Shown here in pieces: positions 1-9,248 of a stretch of 64,000 nt of DNA. How positions within the stretch are numbered: position 1 is the first letter of the stretch; each line of letters starts with the position of its first letter. The notes under the pieces are model-generated. The model searched no databases. It was not told the origin of the DNA and saw only the letters and a list, made by a program, of their open reading frames with translations. The position numbers and the translations under genes were made by a program. The DNA is taken from contig DATNQD010000064.1 of assembly GCA_036702865.1 (NCBI GenBank), forward strand, positions 1 to 64,000, in the 5' to 3' direction. The stretch is from Trichocoleus sp. GTDB lineage: Bacteria; Cyanobacteriota; Cyanobacteriia; Elainellales; Elainellaceae.

Positions 1-309
1 AGGTTTTCGATTCTAGGAATACTGAAGCCAGCAGAATGGGAATCGACAGACCGCTGTGTTCGTAATTAGTCCAACAGTAACGGCAGAAGTGCATTTTCAC
101 AGTCTGACTTGACTTAGTGAAGCTCAGGGAATATGTTATGCTCCACTTCCCTGTTGCATCAAAGTGCTCTCTAAAACAAAAAAGTGGAAATCTCCGCAGA
201 CCTCCACTCGCTCATTCAGGTAATTCAGTTAACAGATCAGCCCGATCGCTGTCATCGAAATCGCTTGTACAACCTGCTTGAGTCAAATTTGATCTCTGCC
301 TAACTCCAG
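1..309. other. Intergenic, no gene seen
   Basis: The stretch downstream of tyrA holds no reading frame with coding character on either strand, no clear hairpin followed by a T-run, and no tRNA-like fold. It may hold the start of whatever lies to the left of the window. Confidence 0.5.
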
Positions 310-1431
310 CTAGTCTGCAAGGCTCGCGACTTGTTCTCGATTCGATATCAAACGATTTCGTTGCTCTACTTCACCTGCTGCTAGGAGAGTACTTAAGCTC
401 TTGATTACATAATCGCTTTCCTCTAAAGCACGGCTTGCCTCTTCTTTAAAGGCAGTTTGAGCAGTTTCAAATTCCCGCATTAAAGCAGACTTATCCTTTT
501 GCTTCACCATTTCAGCTAGACGCTGGTAGGTTTCCACCAATCGATCGATCGCCTCACATCGCTCCTCGGTTGCCAGCATAATGTCCAGATAGAGCGAAGC
601 GTTTTGAGCAAATAATCGGCTCACCATGTCGATCTCTAAACGATAAGTCGGACTGGCAAACTCCAGGCTACGATTCACATCAATCGCCTCTTCAGATAAG
701 AAAACCCCCAAACTAAACACTGAAAAATGACGAATGACCTGTACCGTTGTCATCATTCGATCGTGCTCTTCGGACGTACAGTGAATGAGCTTACCCCCTT
801 CTGCTGTAATTAAATCCAGTAGCCACTGAAATGTCTCTTCTTGTCGTCCGGGGCAAACCACCACCCTTTGCGACATAAAAGAGGTGACCCCAGGACCAAA
901 CATCGGGTGTAAGCCCAACACCGGACCCTGGTGCTGTTCCAGCATCGCTTTCACAAATGGCGCTTTAATGCTTGTAACATCTGCTAATGCGGTTGTTGGA
1001 GAGAGATGAGGCGTCAGGGTTTGAATTACTTTCAGGGTTGCCTGAATTGGGACAGAAACAATGACAAGATCTGCGTCAGCCACAATTTGATCGACTCGGT
1101 GCCAATCGTCCTGTTCCAAAATATTGACTAAATGACCCGCTGCAGAGAGCCGATCGACAAAGAAACGACCGATAATGCCACGTCCACCGACAACTGTCAC
1201 TTTTTTGGCCGCCATTGCCAGAGAGCGAGAAGGACTGGTCGCCAGAGCCGCTGCACAGCTAATCAAAATATTTTTCCAAACAAACTCAGGAACACCCATC
1301 TCACTGAGGAGTGGCGACAGATGCGAGGATTGTTCATCAAGAGATAAAGAGGAAGACGCAAGAGCAGAAATCCGCTTACCGAGTAATTCAACTAAATTAC
1401 GATCGATTTGTGTAAGATTCTCTTGGGTCAT
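310..1431 (-). CDS. tyrA: Prephenate dehydrogenase with vestigial chorismate mutase domain (T-protein type TyrA)
   Basis: It should oxidatively decarboxylate prephenate to 4-hydroxyphenylpyruvate with NAD in the cytosol. Residues 1 to about 70 align with the AroQ chorismate mutase domain of enterobacterial T-protein (QIDRNLVELLGKR), and the rest with the dehydrogenase. The Rossmann motif VVGGRGIIG is at about 80-88, the catalytic His lies in SEEHDRMM at about 223, and the prephenate-binding Arg is in SPTYRLE at about 264. The mutase half is short, lacks the Arg that precedes QID and lacks the Lys/Arg/Glu active-site block, so it is probably inactive. The start chosen is ATG at 1431, preceded by GAGAG; a TTG lies four codons upstream. 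Cyanobacteria normally make tyrosine through a short arogenate dehydrogenase, so this fused form is probably specialised. It is divergent from the NRPS-like gene and may feed it. The family call is firm; the dedicated role is inference. Confidence 0.9.
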   Translation of the reverse strand: MTQENLTQIDRNLVELLGKRISALASSSLSLDEQSSHLSPLLSEMGVPEFVWKNILISCAAALATSPSRSLAMAAKKVTVVGGRGIIGRFFVDRLSAAGHLVNILEQDDWHRVDQIVADADLVIVSVPIQATLKVIQTLTPHLSPTTALADVTSIKAPFVKAMLEQHQGPVLGLHPMFGPGVTSFMSQRVVVCPGRQEETFQWLLDLITAEGGKLIHCTSEEHDRMMTTVQVIRHFSVFSLGVFLSEEAIDVNRSLEFASPTYRLEIDMVSRLFAQNASLYLDIMLATEERCEAIDRLVETYQRLAEMVKQKDKSALMREFETAQTAFKEEASRALEESDYVIKSLSTLLAAGEVEQRNRLISNREQVASLAD

Positions 1432-2119
1432 TTTTGCTCTCAAAAAATAATCTAGTTAGAAGTTCTGTGGCGCTCGTTGCCTAAGCGCAGAATACTTCTC
1501 TTCTTTTGGGAGAGCAAAGCTGCGAAGTTGCTTTTCGTGGAAAGTTCATACTCGCCGGGCAATTGTAAAACAATGCACAAGCAAATCAGGCTGAGCAACA
1601 AAAAGACTCCGTAAAAACCCAGCTTCCTTTGACTCTACTGCTTTCCTTAAGCTTTCAAGGGCAGGCTCTCTGACCTGAAGCTTCCAGAACTAATACCTAA
1701 ATTTGTTACTGTTGCTACTGTCAGCCTCTTTTTTGCTTCACACCAATTTTAAAGTAAAAGTTTATACATGTTTTTTCTATAAAATCCTCAGCCGCCGAGG
1801 AACAGAGAAATTTTTAGCAAACAAAATATAGATAGGAGATAGGAGAACTTTTGCTGAGGGCAAACTGCAATTTCCACATCAGGCTCAGTTCTGAATGGCT
1901 TCATGGCTTGCTGAAACAGTGGGTGCTCTCCTCACAAAGCCTTATGGAAAAACAGAGTAATATCCTGAACTCTTCTACACATAACTCTGCTAAGCGATGA
2001 ATATTTGGTAAACGAGCCGAAATAAAGCAGATCCAAACAGATTTGACCAAATAATCTAAAACTACGCCGATCGCTGACATTCCTGCCGAAGCCCTTACAC
2101 TCACAGCACGATTCAAACC
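1432..2119. other. Divergent promoter region between tyrA and the NRPS-like gene
   Basis: This 688-bp gap separates two divergent genes and must hold both promoters. A TATAAAAT box lies at 1778-1785 on the + strand, but I see no convincing -35 element at the right distance. Short overlapping frames in the right half have no coding character. No operator-like palindrome stands out. Confidence 0.35.
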
Positions 2120-5100
2120 ATGACCAGCAACTCACTTGTAAAACCTGAAACGTTCTCAGAAATGGTAGATTCTTCAGCAGGCCCATCTGATCAACACCGT
2201 GCTTCGGGCGAATCAGGATTGGGGCAGCTAACCGCTGTGGAAAAGGAACCTTCCATTCTGCAACTCCCCTACGATTTTCCAAAAACACCGACTACACCTT
2301 ATCAACCGAGCTATTACCCGTTTTCATTATCAAACGGCTGTCTCGAATCCCTCACTGCTGAAACGCTTGCCGCTCGCCTTGAAACACAATCTTTATTATT
2401 AGCTGCTCTTACTGCTCTTTTCTATCGTTATACGCAACAAGAAACGATCGCACTAGGGCTAACGCTGGCTCACGTAAACGGCAGCACAGACAGAACAGAA
2501 ATTTGTAGCTCAATTTATAGCGAGTTAAAAGCAAGAGCATTAGCGAGTCATATTTCGGCTGGTTTGGAGCAAACGATCGCAGCACCCCAAGTCGCTACCT
2601 CAGCCAATCATCAGGTACTTGTCACATTCCTTGCAGAGGCGAGTTCTGCGGCGGCAGCAAAACAGTGGATGACAGAGGTGCAGCAACGACAGGCAAATAA
2701 CAGCCTTGATCTGCACTGTGTTCTGTTTCAGGATCAGGAAATTGCTGGAGTTGTAGAGTATAACGCAAACCTGTTTAAGTCAGAAACGATCGCCCGTTTT
2801 GTCGGTCATTTTCAAACACTGGTTGCAGGGATTCTGAGTGAGCCGGATCAGTCGATTGCTCAGCTACCGCTGTTGACTGATGCAGAAGAGCATCAATTGC
2901 TGGTGGAGTGGAACAGCGCTTCAGTTTCCTATCCTCAGATTCCGGTTTATCAACATATTGAAACTCATGCAGCACAGCGTCCTGAGTCGATCGCTCTAAG
3001 ATGTCAAGATCAACAGCTTTCATATGCTGACCTGAATCAGCGGGCAAACCAACTCGCTCATTATTTAACCAGCCTGGGAGTTGTGGCAGGCGATCGAGTT
3101 GCTGTTTGTGTCCAGCCCTGTTTAGAAATTGGGGTTGCTTTACTCGGCATCTTTAAAGCAGGCGGTGTTTATGTACCGCTTGATCCAAGCCATCCTCACG
3201 AACGCCTCACTGCCATTCTGGAAGATACGCAAGCCAAGGTGCTGCTGACTCAAGCTGCTCTCCTTCAGAACCTTCCAACCGTGCAGCACATGCTCTGTCT
3301 CGATACCGACTGGGCAACCGTGCAGCCTTTTCCATCTCACAATCCAGAAAATTCACTGGACTTGGATCAATCTGCTTACATCATCTATACCTCTGGTACA
3401 ACTGGCAAACCAAAGGGAGTTGTCGCCAGCCATCGGAATCTGGTGAACTATATTCTTGCAACGGGAGATCGGTTCGGCTTCAATTCTGAGGATGTGATGC
3501 CATCGGTTGCTCGGTATACCTTCAGTATTGCGATGTTCGAGCTACTGTCACCGCTAGTTGCGGGTGGAACACTCGTTTTACTATCACGAGAGCAGGTTTT
3601 AGACTTCGATCGCATGGCGAAAACGCTGGAGCAATTGACCATGCTGCACACGGTTCCAAGCCTGATGCAAAAACTTGTAAGTTATATCCAGGACAGAAAG
3701 ATTGATCTACAAAAATATCAAGGTATCAAACATATTTTTACAGGTGGTGATATTGTCGCGCCTGACTTACTAGAAACTTTAAAGGCAGTCTTTCAGAATG
3801 CGAATGTTTATGTCCTCTATGGCTGTAGTGAAGTCTCTTCGCTCTGCTGCTCCTACCCGGTTCCTCGAGAGCAGACGGTGACTCAGAGCCGAGTCGGTCG
3901 AGCCTTTAACAATGTCCAAACTCGCTTGTACGATCCTGACCAAAACCTCGTGCCGATCGGCGTTCCAGGTGAGATTTATGTGAGTGGGGCAGGAGTGACT
4001 CAGGGCTATCTCAACCGGGAAGACCTGACTCAAGAAAAGTTTGTGACGATCGACGGGCAGCGCTTTTACCGTACAGGTGATTTAGGACGGTTGCGCGATG
4101 GGGGTCAGATTGAATTTTTGGGTCGTGCCGATTTCCAGGTGAAGCTGCGCGGCATCCGCATTGAATTAGGCGAGATTGAGTCTACACTGCGTCAAGCTCC
4201 TGGAGTGCGGGAGGGTGTGGTGATGGCTTGCGAGTTGGGTGGCGAGAAAAATCTGGTTGCTTATGTTGTGCTCGACCAGACACAAAAACCTCAGGTTGAG
4301 GAGATCCGCAGCTTCCTACAGGTCAGGCTCCCCGACTATATGGTTCCTGCTGCTTTTGTTGTGTTAGACATTATGCCGCTCAACCCGAACCAAAAGGTCG
4401 ATCGCCGCGCCCTGCCTCAACCGACAGTCGAGAACTTAGTGGGTTTTGGCAATCATGTTGCATCCCGGAATGAGGTAGAGCAGACATTGGTTGAAATCTG
4501 GCAGCGCATTTTGGGGATTGCGCCGATCGGCATTCAAAACAATTTCTTTGATCTGGGTGGCACTTCTCTATCCGCTGTTCAAATGCTGAGTGAGATTGAA
4601 AAGCAGTACGGCAAAAATTTACCCATCACGACGCTGCTTCAGGCAAACACAATCGAAACGCTTGCGGAAGTTTTGCAAAGGAGCGGTTCTGAGGCGATCG
4701 TTGAAGATGTGATCACCTTGCAAAAGGGTGGTAATAAGCCGCCGCTCTTCTGTATCTATGGCATTCTGCTTTATCGGGAGCTAGTTGATAACCTTGATCC
4801 AGAACAGCCTGTCTATGGAGTTTATCTTCAAGAAGAGGTTGATTTGATCAAAACAGGCCAACTCGACCAACTCAACTCCATTTTCAAAGATACGCCTACG
4901 GTTGCGGCTCGCTATCTGGAAGCTATCCGTAAACACCAACCTCAGGGACCCTACTATTTGGCAGGCGAATCTTTCGGCGGCGTCGTTGCCTATGAAATGG
5001 CACAACAGTTGCGATCGATTGGTGAAGAGGTCGCTTTGGTGGCGCTGTTTGATTCAATGGCTCCAAATTGCCGCATCGAAATTCCACGGCTGGAGCGACT

Positions 5101-5518
5101 CAAACTGCACATGCAGCTTTTTGCCAAAGAAGGGTTTGCTTATATGGCAAGGAAAATGGAGCCTCAGATTAAGCAGATCCGACGCAATTTAGAAATAAGC
5201 CTGCATCAGGTCTATCGAAAACTGAATCCAAATGCGGCGGCCCTGCCTGAAACCATCGAGGAAGCGATTCAAGAGGACATTCGTCAGTCAGTGCGGGCAC
5301 AAGCCAGCGAAGCCTATTTCCCCCAACCCTATTCAGGAAAGGTGCTGCTTTTCCGCGCCATGGAGAAAGAGGTCTTCGATGACTACGATCGCGATCTTGG
5401 CTGGAATAAAGTAGCCCAAGATCTAGAAATTATTGATGTTCCAGGCGACCACATTGGAATTCTCAAAGAGCCAAACGTACAAGTTATGGCAAGCAAATTG
5501 CAAACGTATCTGAAATAA
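2120..5518 (+). CDS. NRPS-like synthetase (partial C)-A-T-TE, probably activating an alpha-keto acid
   Basis: The 1132-residue protein starts with the C-terminal half of a condensation domain (about 40-270, no HHxxxDG). An adenylation domain follows at about 275-770 (YIIYTSGTTGKPKG; YRTGDLGR; NQKVDRRAL). The carrier domain at about 785-850 has its phosphopantetheine Ser at 816 (LGGTSL). A thioesterase at about 870-1132 has nucleophile Ser951 (GESFGG) and His1111. In the adenylation pocket the motif reads FSIAMFE, so Ser469 stands where Asp235 binds the amino group of amino-acid substrates; the A5 motif is YGCSE instead of YGPTE. An A-T-TE layout without this Asp is known for aryl-pyruvate synthetases (TdiA, atromentin and ralfuranone enzymes), which dimerise keto acids into quinones or furanones. 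The neighbouring tyrA would supply 4-hydroxyphenylpyruvate. Domains are certain; substrate and product are inferred. No good ribosome-binding site precedes the ATG. Confidence 0.88.
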   Translation: MTSNSLVKPETFSEMVDSSAGPSDQHRASGESGLGQLTAVEKEPSILQLPYDFPKTPTTPYQPSYYPFSLSNGCLESLTAETLAARLETQSLLLAALTALFYRYTQQETIALGLTLAHVNGSTDRTEICSSIYSELKARALASHISAGLEQTIAAPQVATSANHQVLVTFLAEASSAAAAKQWMTEVQQRQANNSLDLHCVLFQDQEIAGVVEYNANLFKSETIARFVGHFQTLVAGILSEPDQSIAQLPLLTDAEEHQLLVEWNSASVSYPQIPVYQHIETHAAQRPESIALRCQDQQLSYADLNQRANQLAHYLTSLGVVAGDRVAVCVQPCLEIGVALLGIFKAGGVYVPLDPSHPHERLTAILEDTQAKVLLTQAALLQNLPTVQHMLCLDTDWATVQPFPSHNPENSLDLDQSAYIIYTSGTTGKPKGVVASHRNLVNYILATGDRFGFNSEDVMPSVARYTFSIAMFELLSPLVAGGTLVLLSREQVLDFDRMAKTLEQLTMLHTVPSLMQKLVSYIQDRKIDLQKYQGIKHIFTGGDIVAPDLLETLKAVFQNANVYVLYGCSEVSSLCCSYPVPREQTVTQSRVGRAFNNVQTRLYDPDQNLVPIGVPGEIYVSGAGVTQGYLNREDLTQEKFVTIDGQRFYRTGDLGRLRDGGQIEFLGRADFQVKLRGIRIELGEIESTLRQAPGVREGVVMACELGGEKNLVAYVVLDQTQKPQVEEIRSFLQVRLPDYMVPAAFVVLDIMPLNPNQKVDRRALPQPTVENLVGFGNHVASRNEVEQTLVEIWQRILGIAPIGIQNNFFDLGGTSLSAVQMLSEIEKQYGKNLPITTLLQANTIETLAEVLQRSGSEAIVEDVITLQKGGNKPPLFCIYGILLYRELVDNLDPEQPVYGVYLQEEVDLIKTGQLDQLNSIFKDTPTVAARYLEAIRKHQPQGPYYLAGESFGGVVAYEMAQQLRSIGEEVALVALFDSMAPNCRIEIPRLERLKLHMQLFAKEGFAYMARKMEPQIKQIRRNLEISLHQVYRKLNPNAAALPETIEEAIQEDIRQSVRAQASEAYFPQPYSGKVLLFRAMEKEVFDDYDRDLGWNKVAQDLEIIDVPGDHIGILKEPNVQVMASKLQTYLK

Positions 5519-5570
5519 GATGCTGGTAGGGGTCAGGTAATCGGGAGTAGGGGACAGTGAATCCCATCAA

Positions 5571-5600
5571 GACTTTGAGAAACTTTGAGAAATTCTGAGA
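5571..5600. repeat. Three tandem 10-bp repeats
   Basis: Units gactttgaga, aactttgaga and aattctgaga sit in the 114-bp gap between the convergent NRPS-like and MFS genes. The third copy is degenerate. No function is evident. Confidence 0.6.
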
Positions 5601-5632
5601 ATCACTGATCTCGATTTCCTGCTCCTGTCTCC

Positions 5633-7066
5633 CTATTGCTTTTGCATCCGCCAGAGTAGAGCAATAATCAGCGTAGCGACAAATAGCACCAAAGCAGCGA
5701 GACGAAACGTTCCTTGAACGCCGATAACTAGCGCAGCAGCAGGTGCATTGGTCACACTGGTTGCCTGACTATGAGCCAACGCCAGAAAGGAAAAAAACGA
5801 AGCCAGCAGAGGTACACCAGACGTTTGCCCCAAGGTGCGGGAGAGCGACAACAATCCGGCGGCAATGCCTAAGCGATCGGCTGAAACTGCTCCTAAAATG
5901 GCGCTGTTGTTGGGTGACTGAAACATTCCTAGACCAACTCCAAAGGGAGCAACGCGCAGAATGTAGCCTAGATCAGTTAGCTGAGCGCTAAACGTGCTAA
6001 TACTCAAACAGCCGATAACCATCAGCATTAAGCCGATTAAGCTAATGATGCGGCTCCCAAAGCGATCGGATAAGCTGCCCGAAACTGGTGCGACAATGCC
6101 TCCTAACACCGGGGAAACTGCCAACAATAAACCAACATGCTGGGTTGGATAGTGCAGAACAAGCTCTAGAAAAAACGGCAGAATAAAAATGCTGCCAGCG
6201 ATCACAATAAAGACCAAAACTCCAGCAGCCAGGCTCAAACTAAATTGAAGATTTTCAAACAAGTTTAGATCCAGCATTGGCTGTTGCAGATGGCGCTCAA
6301 TCCAGATAAATAAAAGCAAGCCCAGAACGGCAGCCCCTAACAGTCCCAATGTGCCCGGATGATTAAAACCGTGATCTTGTCCGTAGGTCATGCCAAATGC
6401 AAAGGCAACCAATGTGCAAGTCATCACGATTGCCCCCCACCAGTCAAACTGCTGCCTTGTCTGAACTGAGCGATGATTGGGGATGTTTCGCATCACAATG
6501 AAGCTAGCAAAGATGCCAATCGGCACGTTGACGAGAAAGATGCTGCGCCATCCAGAAATCGCAATCAAAAGTCCGCCTACCGTGGGGCCTAGCGCAATGC
6601 CGAGGGAAACGGTTGCTCCAATGATGCCCAAAGCTCTTCCCCGCTCTGAGTTGGGAAAAATTTCGGTAACGATCGCCGCGCCCAAGGCAGAAATCATCAG
6701 TGCGCCCAAACCCTGAAGTGTCCGAAAGCCGATCAGCCATCCGACTCCCGGTGCAAGCCCACAGAGCAAAGAGCTAATCGTGAAGAGAACTAACCCGCCC
6801 AGGTAGAGCATTTTTTTGCCAAACATATCCCCTAAACGAGCCGCCCCTAAGACGAGCGTTGTGATGACCAGGAGATAGCTCAAAACGACCCATTGAATTG
6901 TGGCAAAGCTCGTATGAAAAACCTGAACGAGCGTCGGTAGCGCAATATTGACGATACTGGTGTCAAGCGTAAACATCAAAACCCCTAAACTGACTCCTAA
7001 CATAGCGAGCCACTTGGCAGTGTTTGATAAAGGCTGCGGTTCCAGGGAGGGAGAATGGTGATTCAT
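5633..7066 (-). CDS. MFS drug/metabolite exporter, DHA2 (EmrB/QacA) family
   Basis: A proton-driven inner-membrane exporter with about 14 hydrophobic segments over its 477 residues, the usual DHA2 size. The first helix pair carries FTLDTSIVNIALPTLVQVF, typical of EmrB/QacA proteins. Motif A follows in the helix 2-3 loop (LGDMFGKKMLYLGG). The antiporter motif C is in helix 5 (LGPTVGGLL). I start at ATG 7066 (MNHHSP), because the 21 residues upstream in frame are polar and unlike the family. The gene converges on the NRPS-like gene, so it could export that enzyme's product. It has no TetR- or MarR-type regulator beside it. The substrate cannot be told from sequence. Confidence 0.88.
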   Translation of the reverse strand: MNHHSPSLEPQPLSNTAKWLAMLGVSLGVLMFTLDTSIVNIALPTLVQVFHTSFATIQWVVLSYLLVITTLVLGAARLGDMFGKKMLYLGGLVLFTISSLLCGLAPGVGWLIGFRTLQGLGALMISALGAAIVTEIFPNSERGRALGIIGATVSLGIALGPTVGGLLIAISGWRSIFLVNVPIGIFASFIVMRNIPNHRSVQTRQQFDWWGAIVMTCTLVAFAFGMTYGQDHGFNHPGTLGLLGAAVLGLLLFIWIERHLQQPMLDLNLFENLQFSLSLAAGVLVFIVIAGSIFILPFFLELVLHYPTQHVGLLLAVSPVLGGIVAPVSGSLSDRFGSRIISLIGLMLMVIGCLSISTFSAQLTDLGYILRVAPFGVGLGMFQSPNNSAILGAVSADRLGIAAGLLSLSRTLGQTSGVPLLASFFSFLALAHSQATSVTNAPAAALVIGVQGTFRLAALVLFVATLIIALLWRMQKQ

Positions 7067-7168
7067 ATCATCATCTTTTAGACACAAAATAAAATGCCTA
7101 CAGCCCGATCGCAGATCAGGTGCAGGCAAGCCATAAATCGTTTAGAAAATAAAAAACTGACGCTTAGT

Positions 7169-7432
7169 TTAGCGGAGTGCTAGAGCGGGCTCAGGCATTT
7201 GAGGTGTGATCACTTCATGAGAGGAGCGATTTTGCTTGAGGGTGCGGAGTTGTTGCAATAGCGCTTCGGTTTCGGCTTGAAGATGCAGGAGTTCAACCTG
7301 GTGATTAGCCTGATAGGGCAGTTTACCCACCTTTTTCTGGTCAGCTTGTGCCGTAGAATTTTGACTGATTGTTGAAGGGTCGTTATGAGAAAGGTTTGCT
7401 ATTTCGCTGTTCATTAACATTTGCCTAGTCAT
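7169..7432 (-). CDS. Small conserved cyanobacterial protein, coiled-coil
   Basis: An 87-residue soluble protein of unknown function. Residues about 44-68 (VELLHLQAETEALLQQLRTL) form one amphipathic helix with a leucine heptad pattern, suggesting a dimeric coiled coil; both ends are polar and probably disordered. Three in-frame ATGs lie within the first seven codons (7432, 7420, 7414), and the third is preceded by an AGG, so the true start may be a few codons in. It stands between the MFS exporter and hisS on the same strand. I recognise the type as one common in cyanobacterial genomes but know no function. Confidence 0.6.
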   Translation of the reverse strand: MTRQMLMNSEIANLSHNDPSTISQNSTAQADQKKVGKLPYQANHQVELLHLQAETEALLQQLRTLKQNRSSHEVITPQMPEPALALR

Positions 7433-7537
7433 TATTACTCATTCACACCACAGGAGATATTTTACCCTAAACCTTAATCCTGATTGTATTGGGTGGATCG
7501 ATCGACTCCTCTCAATCTGTGTCGGTTCCCCAACTGG

Positions 7538-8821
7538 CTACGCTCTAGCTTCGGCAATCCGCTTCTGAAAGTCCTCTACCAAAGTGCATAGGTCTGTCTG
7601 CGAGATCGATTCTTGTTGCCCCGATGCCAGCCACTTGAGTTGTACCGTTTGATTCTCGGCTTCTGCATCTCCCAAGATGAGACAAGCAACCGCCCCACTG
7701 CGATCGGCACGCTTCAACTGTTTCCCAAAAGCACTGCCGCTTAAGTCTAGTTCAACTGCAAAGCCTTGGTGTCGTAGCATTTGAGCCAGTTTTAGGGCTG
7801 CTGGTTCTGCCCGATCGCCCCGCGAAACGAGGTAAAAATCGAGCAAATTAGCTGGAGCCGCAGTTTGTTGTTTCAGGAGAATGATCAGGCGTTCCAGTCC
7901 GATCGCCCAACCAACCGCCGAAGTTGCAGGTCCTCCCAGTTCGCGCACCAGCCCGTCATATCGGCCGCCGCCACAGACTGTATTTTGTGCCCCCAAGCCA
8001 CCATCCGAAATGATTTCAAATGCAGTATGCGTGTAGTAGTCCAAGCCGCGCACCAGGCAATGATTCAGCCGATAGGAAATGCCTAAATCGGTTAGCTGTT
8101 GCTGTACCTGATCAAATCGCTGCCGTGACTCCGGCTCTAGCGCCTCCCAAATGTTAGGGGCTTCCTGGACGATCTGCTTGGTTTTGGCATCCTTGCTGTC
8201 AAGAATTCGCAGCGGATTTCGCTCTAATCGATTTTGCGAGTCAGCATCCAAATCTGCTTTGTAGGGCGTGAGATAGTCTACCAAGGCTTGCCGATAGCGT
8301 TGTCGGTCTTCCGGGTTGCCCACCGAGTTGAGATCGAGCCGCAGTTGATCCAGCCCCAAGGTCTTGAGAATATCGATCGCCAGCGCAATCACCTCAACAT
8401 CTGCACGCGGATCAGGGCTGCCCAATGCCTCCAGTCCCAACTGATGAAACTGTCGCTGTCGCCCTTCCTGGGGTTGCTCATAGCGAAACATCGGTCCCAA
8501 ATACCAGAGCCGTTGTGTATCTCCCTGAGCATAGAGACTGCGCTGAATGAAGGCTCTCACCACGCCTGCGGTTCCTTCTGGACGAAGCGTAATCGATCGA
8601 TCGCCCTTATCGACAAAGGTGTACATCTCTTTGCCAACAACGTCTGTTGCTTCTCCAATACCCCGCTCAAAGAGATCAGTTTGCTCAAAGATAGGGGTGC
8701 GAATCTCTCGATAAGCGGCTTTTTGAAGTGTGCTGCGGGCAACTGATTCAACCCATTGCCAGTAGCCTACCTCATCAGGCAGGATATCGCGGGTTCCTTT
8801 AATTGCTTGAATTGCGCTCAT
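7538..8821 (-). CDS. hisS: Histidyl-tRNA synthetase
   Basis: Charges tRNA-His with histidine in the cytosol. The 427 residues are the normal length for the bacterial class II enzyme. Motif 2 is visible around residue 115 (FRYEQPQEGRQRQFHQLG). The histidine-specific loop follows near 260 (LVRGLDYYTHTAFEI), motif 3 near 310 (SAVGWAIGLERL), and an anticodon-binding domain fills the last 100 residues. The ATG at 8821 gives the standard N-terminus (AIQAIKGTRDILPDE). It is the last gene of a leftward run after the regulator pair at 8.9-9.6 kb, separated by about 130 bp. Nothing is unusual. Confidence 0.98.
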   Translation of the reverse strand: MSAIQAIKGTRDILPDEVGYWQWVESVARSTLQKAAYREIRTPIFEQTDLFERGIGEATDVVGKEMYTFVDKGDRSITLRPEGTAGVVRAFIQRSLYAQGDTQRLWYLGPMFRYEQPQEGRQRQFHQLGLEALGSPDPRADVEVIALAIDILKTLGLDQLRLDLNSVGNPEDRQRYRQALVDYLTPYKADLDADSQNRLERNPLRILDSKDAKTKQIVQEAPNIWEALEPESRQRFDQVQQQLTDLGISYRLNHCLVRGLDYYTHTAFEIISDGGLGAQNTVCGGGRYDGLVRELGGPATSAVGWAIGLERLIILLKQQTAAPANLLDFYLVSRGDRAEPAALKLAQMLRHQGFAVELDLSGSAFGKQLKRADRSGAVACLILGDAEAENQTVQLKWLASGQQESISQTDLCTLVEDFQKRIAEARA

Positions 8822-8948
8822 GAATCGGGATCAAAATGATAGGGGTTAGGGGAGGAAATGGCTAGAGGCTGGGCTGCTCGATCAAGAAGCGAAGCTGCAC
8901 CCCAAGTAGAAGATTGTAAACGAAGCCCTTAACACCAGCACTGATTTC

Positions 8949-9248
8949 CTAACCCTTGAGATTTTCCCAGGCTCCAAACCGATCGGCGTAATAACTCAAA
9001 ATCTGCTCAACTCGCCGTTGTGAGATAGCATCTGCTGCGGAGGTATAGCGAATCCACAGCCCACCTACCTGACTCTGATAATAGTCAAACTGTTGAGCAC
9101 GTTGGGGCAATAGCCCTGCCTCAATGCCAGCAACCTGTCGGATGTGAGCCGCAACTTCTCGATAGACAGCCAGCGGGAGACGCGGACAAACAAGATTAAT
9201 CTGGGTAGATTGTCCAGCAGAAGAGAGGGTAGGTTCAGTCATGGTCAT
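8949..9248 (-). CDS. Conserved cyanobacterial protein coupled to the LuxR-type regulator
   Basis: A protein of about 99 residues with no recognised domain. The core (LPLAVYREVAAHIRQVAGIE, then a Tyr/Trp-rich stretch QFDYYQSQVGGLWIRY) reads like a compact alpha/beta protein. Two ATGs, at 9248 and 9242, overlap the end of the preceding regulator gene; the one at 9242 forms ATGACTGA with the regulator's stop, a translational-coupling arrangement. The longer frame running upstream to 9374 is only the shadow of the regulator. Co-transcription suggests a linked function, but I cannot say which. Confidence 0.7.
   Translation of the reverse strand: MTMTEPTLSSAGQSTQINLVCPRLPLAVYREVAAHIRQVAGIEAGLLPQRAQQFDYYQSQVGGLWIRYTSAADAISQRRVEQILSYYADRFGAWENLKG

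Noticed and set aside
8234-8746. 170-codon plus-strand frame opposite hisS
   Set aside because: It is the antisense shadow of a well-conserved gene and has no domain, no ribosome-binding site and no protein-like composition of its own.
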